DNA of 5,604 nucleotides from Bacillota bacterium (lineage in GTDB: Bacteria; Bacillota; Sulfobacillia; RBS10-35; JAJYVM01). A program made the position numbers and the translations under genes. The notes beneath the pieces were generated by a model. That model did not search any database. It was not told the origin of the DNA and saw only the letters and a list, made by a program, of their open reading frames with translations. The DNA is taken from the NCBI GenBank assembly GCA_021792015.1, contig JAJYVM010000271.1, forward strand, positions 1 through 5,604, given 5' to 3'. Shown here piece by piece: positions 1 to 4,906 of the stretch. Each line of letters opens with the position of its first letter. Position 1 is the stretch's first letter.

Positions 1-170
1 CGCTTGCGCGCGGCTGACCGCCCGCTTCATCCAGTCGCTTGCGCGCGGCTGACCGCCCGCTTCATCCGGTCGCTTGCGCGCGGCTGACCGCCCGCTTCAT
101 CCGGTCGGTCGCGCGCGGTGGACCGCCCGCTTCCCCCAATCGCTCGCGCGTGGTGGACCGCCCGCTTCAC
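1..170. repeat. 35-bp tandem repeat array with internal hairpin (about five copies)
   Basis: Units start at 1, 36, 71, 106 and 141 with an exact 35-bp period. Units 2 and 3 are identical, unit 1 differs from them by one base, unit 4 differs at about eight positions, and unit 5 is degenerate and breaks off around 170. Unit positions 6-13 (GCGCGCGG) and 18-25 (CCGCCCGC) form an 8-bp stem with one C-C mismatch around a 4-base loop, which is CTGA in units 1-3 and TGGA in units 4-5. Of the sites that vary between copies, only one falls in the stem (unit position 11 of copy 5), and it gives a G-U pair in a plus-strand transcript. The period is not a multiple of three and there are no unique spacers, so it is neither a protein repeat nor a CRISPR array. 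The array probably continues left of the window. It lies immediately downstream of the minus-strand oxidoreductase gene, whose stop codon it supplies. There is no T-tract, so it is not a standard intrinsic terminator; its function is unknown. Confidence 0.93.
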
Positions 171-1372
171 CGCGCGTCGAGCAGGGCCCGCCGCTCGCTG
201 ATCGGCACCGGCGTGCCCGACCGGATCATGTCCATCAACAGCCGCTTGCCACGGATGGAGCCGATCAGGACCGCGCCCACCAGGCGGTCACCGAGGAAGA
301 AGAGCTTGCGGCAGGTGCGGGCGGCCACGTCGACGGCGCCGACGGACTCCAGGTCCGGGTGGTTCTCCGGTGTCATGCCGAGGACCGAGATAATGGTGTC
401 GAAGAGCCCGCTCTGGTAGGTCGGCACGTCCACGTAGGGGGCCTCCCCGCCCATCATGTTCACGGCCGCCACCCGGCCATGGGCCAGGGCGTTGTCCCAG
501 GTGCCCATCATGTTGTGCCGGCCAAGGACGACATCGTCGAACTCGGCCACGTCCCCGGCCGCGAAGACGTCCGGGACGCTGGTGCGCAGAAAGCGGTCCG
601 TCAGCACGCCGCGGTGGGTGGCGATGCCGCTGCCCGCCAGGAAGTCGATGTTCATGGTCAGACCGAGACCGACGCCGACGAGGTCGCACGGCAGGCTGCG
701 GCCGGCCGTGGTCGTGACGCCGACGGCAAGGCCGTCCTTCACCGTGACCTCCGCCACCTCCTCGCCGTACACCATGTGCACGCCGTGCTCGCGGGCGATG
801 TGGTCGACGAGGCGGCCACCGTCCGCGTCCAGGATGCGGCGCAGCCAGCGTGGGCCGCGGATCAGCCACGTGGTGTCGACGTCGTGGTGGCGGAAGCCCT
901 CGGTCAGCTCGTAGGCGATGAAGGAGCCGCCGACCGTCACGCCGCTCCGCGCGTGGGAGAGGTCGGAGAGGATGGCCTTGCTCTCGTTCAGGGTCTGAAA
1001 ATTATGCACGTTCGGCGCATTGCCGCCGGGGACCGCCAGTGGGTTCGGCCGGCCGCCCGTGGCGATCAGCAGGCGATCCCAGGGCAGCTCGCCGCCGGGA
1101 TCCAGCAGCACCGTGTGCTCCTGGACGCTCACCCCGGCGACGCGGCTCTCCGGCAGGAAGCGGATCCCGGCCGCTGTGAACTGCGCCGGGCTGCGCATCA
1201 CGACCTTGTCCTCGGGCACCAGCGACTTGATGTAGCGGGGAAGGGCGACGCGGTTGTAGAGGGCGTAGGGCTCGTCGGTGATCAGGGTGACGGCGGCGGC
1301 CGGGTCCTTGCTCCGGATGAGCTCGGCGGCTGTCGTGCCGGCCGCGCCGTTGCCCACGATCACGTGCTTCAA
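167..1372 (-). CDS. FAD/NAD(P)-dependent oxidoreductase, NirB/rubredoxin-reductase type
   Basis: A 401-residue flavoprotein of the pyridine nucleotide-disulphide oxidoreductase superfamily, predicted to be cytosolic and to pass electrons between NAD(P)H and an unknown carrier or substrate. Visible motifs are the FAD dinucleotide fold GNGAAG (residues 7-12), the ATGG motif (104-107), a second nucleotide-binding fold at about 144-173, and the FAD-ribityl motif VFAAGD (269-274). Residues 39-49 (YNRVALPRYIK) resemble the YNR...L segment of nitrite reductase NirB and its relatives. The redox CxxxxC of glutathione or lipoamide reductases is absent; the only cysteines are C229 and C354. The second Rossmann motif is GGSFIA, not GGGFIG, and the acidic residue usual at the end of its second strand is I171 followed by R172, so cofactor preference is uncertain. 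The start is TTG: GGAGGG lies 7 nt upstream and an in-frame TAA lies two codons upstream. No ferredoxin, rubredoxin or sulphite/nitrite reductase partner is in the window. The class is secure; the substrate is unknown. Confidence 0.93.
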   Translation of the reverse strand: MKHVIVGNGAAGTTAAELIRSKDPAAAVTLITDEPYALYNRVALPRYIKSLVPEDKVVMRSPAQFTAAGIRFLPESRVAGVSVQEHTVLLDPGGELPWDRLLIATGGRPNPLAVPGGNAPNVHNFQTLNESKAILSDLSHARSGVTVGGSFIAYELTEGFRHHDVDTTWLIRGPRWLRRILDADGGRLVDHIAREHGVHMVYGEEVAEVTVKDGLAVGVTTTAGRSLPCDLVGVGLGLTMNIDFLAGSGIATHRGVLTDRFLRTSVPDVFAAGDVAEFDDVVLGRHNMMGTWDNALAHGRVAAVNMMGGEAPYVDVPTYQSGLFDTIISVLGMTPENHPDLESVGAVDVAARTCRKLFFLGDRLVGAVLIGSIRGKRLLMDMIRSGTPVPISERRALLDAR

Positions 1373-1378
1373 CCCTTA

Positions 1379-1384
1379 CCCTCC
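1379..1384 (-). promoter_or_regulatory. Ribosome binding site fixing a TTG start
   Basis: On the minus strand GGAGGG sits with 7 nt between GGAGG and the TTG codon at 1372-1370. An in-frame TAA at 1378-1376 excludes any longer version. The next possible start (GTG, codon 4) would remove the first strand of the FAD fold. Together these fix TTG as the start. Confidence 0.85.
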
Positions 1385-1455
1385 ACGGCTCCCCTGACCC
1401 TGTGCGGCCCGCGGCTTCACGGGACGGCCGCCGCCATCCCGGCTGCGCAAGCGCG

Positions 1456-1470
1456 CGCGGCACTGCCGCG
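1456..1470. other. GC-rich hairpin in intergenic gap
   Basis: CGCGGC and GCCGCG pair perfectly around ACT. It lies about 60-74 nt downstream of the HAD stop and about 84 nt upstream of the oxidoreductase start, without a following T-tract. It may be an mRNA-stabilising or attenuating structure, or simply a chance consequence of high GC content. Confidence 0.35.
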
Positions 1471-1529
1471 ACGGGCATTTGCGGCCGCCGAGCACGGTTG
1501 CGCGGGAGCCCCTAGCAGGATAACACAGT

Positions 1530-2276
1530 TCAACCGCGGGCCATCGCCTCGGCCACGGAGCCCACGACGTCGCGCGCCGCGGCCGCGACCTCGGCCGGGC
1601 AGCCTTCCATGGCAAAGCCCCTGCCGGCGACCCGGAGCATGCTGACGTCGTTGGCGCTGTCGCCGACGGCCGCGAGATCGCTCGCCGCAAGCCCCAGACG
1701 CGCCGCAAGCCGGAGCAGGGCATGGCCCTTGGTGGCCTCGGGGTGGAGGACGTGGGCGGCCACGGGCCGTCGGGGATCGGGCAGGGGCAGGATGTGGGCC
1801 CCAGGAAACCGATCCATGACAGCCAGGACGGGTTGCTCGCCGAAGATGACAAGCTGCTCGGGGTCCTCGGCCAGCGACTCCGGCAGGTCCGCGTCGACCA
1901 CCGGCGTCCGCCGCCACTCAAGGGGCGCGACCACCCAGCGCACGTCGCGGCCGAGGTCGCGGAAGGCGCCGGCCGCATAGCCGCGGTCGCGGCAGAAGGC
2001 CAGCACCTCGCGCGCGAGGGCCAGGTCGAGTCGCCGCTCGTCGATGGGCGCCTCCGAGTCGATGTCGAGGGTCTGCCCGCCCGTGGTCACGATGATGGGC
2101 CCGTGCAGGCCGAGGTCGTTGGCGACCGGCAGGGAGCCGGCAAAGGCGCGACCCGTGGCCAGGACCACGCGGTCGCCCCGCGCCAGCGCCGCCGCCAGGG
2201 CCGCCCTGTCCTCGGCGGCGATGGTTCCGTCGCGCTGCAGGAGCGTGCCGTCCAAATCAAGCGCCCACAGCTTCAA
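1530..2276 (-). CDS. Cof-type HAD-IIB family hydrolase (sugar/nucleotide phosphatase-like)
   Basis: A 248-residue cytosolic phosphatase of the haloacid dehalogenase superfamily, Cof subclass IIB, which hydrolyses small phosphorylated metabolites through a phospho-aspartate. All four motifs are present: motif I DLDGT with nucleophile D7 and acid/base D9; motif II T41 in LATGR; motif III K183 in ATKG; motif IV GDSAND with D206 and D210 for Mg2+. The IIB cap occupies roughly residues 75-180. The C-terminal AMEGCPAEV (222-230) matches the usual Cof segment. The length is slightly short for the family (usually about 260-280), mainly in the cap. The start is TTG, overlapping the stop of the SDR gene as TTGA. 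Motif I begins seven residues in, so no later start is possible, and I found no convincing upstream start in frame. The nearest ribosome-binding-like run (GAGGGG) is about 13 nt upstream, so translation is probably coupled to the SDR. Substrate cannot be predicted: Cof enzymes are broad-specificity. Confidence 0.94.
   Translation of the reverse strand: MKLWALDLDGTLLQRDGTIAAEDRAALAAALARGDRVVLATGRAFAGSLPVANDLGLHGPIIVTTGGQTLDIDSEAPIDERRLDLALAREVLAFCRDRGYAAGAFRDLGRDVRWVVAPLEWRRTPVVDADLPESLAEDPEQLVIFGEQPVLAVMDRFPGAHILPLPDPRRPVAAHVLHPEATKGHALLRLAARLGLAASDLAAVGDSANDVSMLRVAGRGFAMEGCPAEVAAAARDVVGSVAEAMARG
2273..2276 (-). promoter_or_regulatory. TTGA stop-start overlap coupling SDR and HAD genes
   Basis: On the minus strand the SDR stop TGA (2275-2273) and the HAD start TTG (2276-2274) share a TTGA tetranucleotide, the TTG equivalent of the common ATGA overlap. 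This is consistent with termination-reinitiation coupling. Confidence 0.75.
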
Positions 2277-2863
2277 ACCGGGATGCTGGCCCCTCTGATG
2301 GTGTCGTCGGTGCAAAGGAACAGGACCACGCCCGCAATCTTGGCGGGTGCGGTCCAACCCGATGGATCGGCGCCCGGCATGTCGGCCCGATTCTGCGGCG
2401 TGTCGATGATGCCGGGAAGGATGACGTTGCAGCGGATGCCGGGATTCTCGGCGCCGACGGTCTCCGTGAGGCGGATCAACGCGGATTTGCTGGCGGTGTA
2501 GGCCGCCAGGCCCGGCTCGCCGGCCGCGGCGGCCCGGCTCGAGACCGTGACGATGGCGCCCCCGCCCTTCATCAGCGGCAGCGCGGCACGGATCGCATGA
2601 AAGGCCGTCATGACGTTGAGGTCGAACAGGCGGCGAAACTCGGCGGGTTCCAGATCGTCCATGCGGCCCTCGCTGTACCCCCCCGCACAGCATACCAGGG
2701 CGTCGATGGCGCCGAGCGGGTCGAGCGACGCCTGGACCGCCGCCGGGTCCAGCAGATCCGCATCCTGGCGGCTCAGGCCCCTCACGTCCCAGCCGGCCTT
2801 GGCGAAGGCATCCACCACCGCCCGGCCGAGCGCGCCGGCTGCCCCCGTGACCACCGCCCTCAC
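2273..2863 (-). CDS. Compact short-chain dehydrogenase/reductase (SDR)
   Basis: A 196-residue NAD(P)-dependent oxidoreductase with a single Rossmann fold, predicted cytosolic. Visible are the cofactor motif TGAAGALG (residues 6-13), the NNAG-equivalent CCAGG (58-62), N83 in LNV, the VSS serines S108/S109, and the catalytic YTASK with Y122 and K126, followed by the LPG turn (149-151). The catalytic tetrad is therefore intact. It is unusually small: classical SDRs have about 240-260 residues. The helix and loop between the second and third strands is nearly absent (GLSRQDADLLD, 29-39), and the protein ends at GASIPV, just where most classical SDRs continue with a DGG motif. The Asn of NNAG is replaced by Cys. 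The start is GTG, overlapping the M42 stop as GTGA; a G-rich run lies about 8 nt upstream. Family is secure; substrate and cofactor choice are not predictable. Confidence 0.93.
   Translation of the reverse strand: MRAVVTGAAGALGRAVVDAFAKAGWDVRGLSRQDADLLDPAAVQASLDPLGAIDALVCCAGGYSEGRMDDLEPAEFRRLFDLNVMTAFHAIRAALPLMKGGGAIVTVSSRAAAAGEPGLAAYTASKSALIRLTETVGAENPGIRCNVILPGIIDTPQNRADMPGADPSGWTAPAKIAGVVLFLCTDDTIRGASIPV
2860..2863 (-). promoter_or_regulatory. GTGA stop-start overlap coupling M42 and SDR genes
   Basis: The M42 stop TGA (2862-2860) and the SDR start GTG (2863-2861) overlap in a GTGA tetranucleotide, which supports the GTG start and co-translation of the two genes. Confidence 0.75.
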
Positions 2864-3912
2864 GGCCGCAGCCCCCGCACCGTGTCGGCATCCAGCCGCT
2901 GCACCAGCGCGAGCAGCAGGTTGGTCGCATGCTCGAAGTCCGCCGGGCTGATGACGGAGGCGGCGCTGTGGATGTAGCGGGCGGGCAGGCCGAGACAGAT
3001 GGTCGGCACGCCCTCCCCGAACTGCTGGAACCGGCCGCCGTCGTTGCCGCCGCCGGGGATCAGGTCGTACTGGAACGGGATGCCCTCCCGCGCCGCGATG
3101 TCCGCAACCAGGTCGCGCAGGCGCGGATTCGGGATGAGGCTGCCGTCATAGAGCAGGGCGACGGGACCGCCGCCGACCCGGGCCTGAGCCTCGTCCGGCC
3201 GCATGCCGGGGGTGTCGCCGGCGATACCGACATCCAGCGAGATGGCCACGTCGGGCCGGCTGGCCGTCACCGCGGTCTGCGCGCCGCGCAGGCCGGTCTC
3301 CTCCTGCACCGTGAGGGCGCCGATCAGGGTGTTCGGATGGGCGCGGGCACGCAGGGTCTCGATGACCAGGGCGCAGCCGGCGCGGTCGTCGAAGGCCTTG
3401 CCGAGCCAGAGCCCGCCGAACTCGGCGAACGGGCAGACCGGCACGGCGAAGTCGCCGGGGCGGATGCCCATTCGCTCCACGTCGGCCGCGCTGCCCGCAC
3501 CCACGTCGATGAACATGTCCCGCTTCTCGACCATCTTCCTGCGCTCGTCGGCAGGCAGCACGTGGGGGGGCTTGCTGCCCACGATGCCCAGCACGGGCCC
3601 TTCGCGGCCGACCACGTGGACGCGCTGGGCCAGCATGACCTGCTCCCACCATCCGCCGAGGGTCTGAAAGCGGAGGAAACCCTCGGGGGTGATGCGCGTG
3701 ATGAGAAAGCCGACCTCGTCCATGTGCGCACCCAGCAGCACGCGGGGGCCGCCGGTCCCGGCCTGCTCGACCAGCACGCTGCCCAAGCCGTCGCGGCGCT
3801 GATCGCCGAGCGAGGCGACGGCGCGCAATGCGACGTCGCGCACGGCAACCTCGAATCCGGGCGCCCCCGGCGCCTCCGTCAGCTCGCGCAGCAGCTCCGC
3901 GCGCGCATCCAT
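2860..3912 (-). CDS. M42 family metallopeptidase (TET-type aminopeptidase)
   Basis: A 350-residue cytosolic dinuclear-metal aminopeptidase. Members of this family typically assemble as tetrahedral dodecamers and trim peptides from their N-terminus. The full active-site set is visible: H63 and D65 in AHMDEVG, bridging D175 in FDDRAG, catalytic E204 and ligand E205 in QEETGLRG, D227 in SLDVG, and H315 in YIHS. The GGGNDGG segment (287-293) corresponds to the usual GGGTD loop. Residues of about 70-160 form the inserted beta-rich dimerisation domain, including GGW and KPPHV. The length is normal. The start is ATG with GGGAGG upstream (spacing 10 nt), and no signal peptide is present. It is the first gene of a minus-strand operon, overlapping the SDR by 4 nt (GTGA), and is divergent from proline dehydrogenase. 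Some homologues are annotated as endoglucanases; the residues here argue for peptidase. Exact residue specificity cannot be read from sequence. Confidence 0.96.
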   Translation of the reverse strand: MDARAELLRELTEAPGAPGFEVAVRDVALRAVASLGDQRRDGLGSVLVEQAGTGGPRVLLGAHMDEVGFLITRITPEGFLRFQTLGGWWEQVMLAQRVHVVGREGPVLGIVGSKPPHVLPADERRKMVEKRDMFIDVGAGSAADVERMGIRPGDFAVPVCPFAEFGGLWLGKAFDDRAGCALVIETLRARAHPNTLIGALTVQEETGLRGAQTAVTASRPDVAISLDVGIAGDTPGMRPDEAQARVGGGPVALLYDGSLIPNPRLRDLVADIAAREGIPFQYDLIPGGGNDGGRFQQFGEGVPTICLGLPARYIHSAASVISPADFEHATNLLLALVQRLDADTVRGLRP

Positions 3913-3994
3913 GGCCCGCTCGCCTCCCGATGGGCCAAAGGTTTGACGTGCGGCCGGCCGACGCCTGCTTTACAACAGGGTGGGAGGGGCACCG
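3913..3994. promoter_or_regulatory. Divergent intergenic region between M42 operon and proline dehydrogenase
   Basis: These 82 bp must carry the start signals for both directions. On the minus side GGGAGG (3928-3923) precedes the M42 ATG. On the plus side GGGAGGGG (3982-3989) precedes the TTG of proline dehydrogenase by 7 nt. A plus-strand TTGACG (3943-3948) is a 5/6 match to a -35 box. Downstream, TGCTTTACA (3966-3974) has an extended -10 look, but the 20-bp spacing is longer than ideal. A 10-bp perfect palindrome CGGCCGGCCG (3951-3960) lies between them and could be an operator or a chance GC palindrome. The minus-strand promoter is not recognisable. Confidence 0.45.
3982..3989 (+). promoter_or_regulatory. 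Ribosome binding site choosing the TTG start of proline dehydrogenase
   Basis: GGGAGGGG ends five bases before the TTG at 3995, with 7 nt between the GGAGG core and the codon. An in-frame GTG at 3980 would place this Shine-Dalgarno sequence inside the gene and has no such sequence of its own, so TTG at 3995 is preferred. Confidence 0.75.
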
Positions 3995-4906
3995 TTGCTC
4001 GAGTCGCTGGGACGGCGCACGATCCTCTCGCTGGCGGCAAGCCCGCGCGTCGGGCGCATGGTGCGCCGCTACGGGCCTGCCTTCGGCGCGACGCGCTTCG
4101 TGGCGGGCGAGACCGTGGCCGACGCCATGCGGGCCGTGGCGGCGGCCAACCGCGACGGCATCCTCGCCACGCTGGACCACCTCGGCGAGAGCGTCGCCGA
4201 CCGGCGGGCCGCGGACCTGGCGGCCGATTCCTACGTGGCGATCCTCGACACCATCGCGTCTGCGGGCGTGCAGAGCAACGTGTCCCTGAAGCTGACCATG
4301 ATGGGCCTGGACATCGACCGGGCGCTGGCCGTCGCCAACCTGCGCCGGGTGCTGGATGCGGCGCGGGGGCACGGCAACTTCGTGCGCATCGACATGGAGG
4401 GCTCGCCCTACACGGACGCCACCCTCGCCATCTACCGCGAGCTGCGGGGCGCGGGCTACGACAACGTCGGCGTCGTCATCCAGGCCTACCTCTACCGCAG
4501 CGAGACCGACCTGGCGGCCCTCGACCCGCTGCGGCCCAACGTGCGCATCGTCAAGGGCGCCTACCAGGAGCCGGCTGCTGTGGCCTACCCGGCCAAGGCC
4601 GACACGGACGCCAACTACCGGCGGCTGCTCAAGCGGCAGGTGGAGCGCGGCTTCTACACGGCGGTGGCGACGCACGACCCCGCGCTGATCGCCTTCGCGC
4701 AGGGGCTCGCGGCCGATCCGCAGGCCATCGAGTTCCAGATGCTCCACGGGATTCGGCCGGGTCTGCAGCGCGAGCTGGCGCGGGCCGGCCACCGCGTGCG
4801 CGTCTACATCCCGTTCGGCACCGAATGGTACCCCTACCTGATGCGCAGGCTCGCGGAGCGGCCCGCCAACCTCGGCTTCGTGCTGAAGAGCCTCGTCAGG
4901 TCCTGA
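3995..4906 (+). CDS. Proline dehydrogenase (monofunctional, FAD-dependent)
   Basis: A 303-residue flavoenzyme that oxidises L-proline to 1-pyrroline-5-carboxylate and passes electrons to membrane quinone; it is the first step of proline catabolism. It is the short single-domain type of Thermus, Deinococcus and Bacillus, not the large PutA fusion. Visible are the TIM-barrel substrate and FAD residues: K99 in SLKLT, D133 in RIDME, Q163 in VIQAYLYR, R184 and K187 in VRIVKGAY, the ATHD segment (225-228), and the substrate pocket Y271 in VYIPFG with R284 and R285 in YLMRR. Start TTG is chosen over an in-frame GTG five codons upstream because a strong GGAGG lies 7 nt before TTG. It is divergent from the M42 operon and overlaps the next gene by one base (TGATG). 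No pyrroline-5-carboxylate dehydrogenase is in the window. Identification is secure; the names putB, fadM or prodh are used for relatives, so I give no symbol. Confidence 0.96.
   Translation: MLESLGRRTILSLAASPRVGRMVRRYGPAFGATRFVAGETVADAMRAVAAANRDGILATLDHLGESVADRRAADLAADSYVAILDTIASAGVQSNVSLKLTMMGLDIDRALAVANLRRVLDAARGHGNFVRIDMEGSPYTDATLAIYRELRGAGYDNVGVVIQAYLYRSETDLAALDPLRPNVRIVKGAYQEPAAVAYPAKADTDANYRRLLKRQVERGFYTAVATHDPALIAFAQGLAADPQAIEFQMLHGIRPGLQRELARAGHRVRVYIPFGTEWYPYLMRRLAERPANLGFVLKSLVRS

Larger units (their letters stand above)
1373..1529. other. 157-bp intergenic gap, probable leader of the FAD oxidoreductase gene
   Basis: This non-coding stretch lies between the HAD stop and the oxidoreductase start, both on the minus strand. 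It holds a perfect 6-bp hairpin with a 3-base loop at 1456-1470 (CGCGGC-ACT-GCCGCG) and an AT-richer patch just after the HAD stop (about 1517-1531). On the minus strand that patch contains TGTTATCCT (1525-1517), which resembles an extended -10 box but has no recognisable -35 partner. No hairpin is followed by a T-run, so no intrinsic terminator is seen. Because of this gap, I cannot tell whether the oxidoreductase is read through from the upstream operon or has its own promoter. Confidence 0.5.

Noticed and set aside
1..170. CRISPR array
   Set aside because: The units are contiguous with no unique spacers, the period is constant at 35 bp, and no cas gene is present.
39..419. Plus-strand open frames starting inside the repeat array and running across the oxidoreductase gene
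   Set aside because: The 35-bp period shifts frame each copy, the translations are Arg/Pro/Ala-rich without family motifs, and they lie antisense to a well-supported flavoprotein. They are a by-product of high GC content.
1445..1454. GCGCAAGCGC in the gap as a distant inverted copy of the 35-bp repeat
   Set aside because: Only 9 bases (CGCTTGCGC) are shared and the flanks do not align; this is expected by chance in such GC-rich DNA.
1481..1488. GCGGCCGC palindrome as an operator or attachment site
   Set aside because: A short GC palindrome with no partner copy or flanking structure; expected by chance at this base composition.
1530..2930. A single 466-residue minus-strand fusion protein covering the HAD hydrolase and more
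   Set aside because: The upstream part is the SDR and M42 sequence read in the wrong frame. The HAD motif I begins seven residues after the TTG at 2276 and the SDR occupies the other frame with intact motifs.
3980..3982. GTG as the start of proline dehydrogenase
   Set aside because: It would put the strong GGGAGGGG inside the coding sequence and has no ribosome binding site of its own, whereas TTG at 3995 is ideally spaced.
3146..4792. A 548-residue minus-strand open frame spanning the divergent region
   Set aside because: It is antisense to proline dehydrogenase and out of frame with M42, both with complete active sites; its composition is Arg/Gly/Pro-rich noise.
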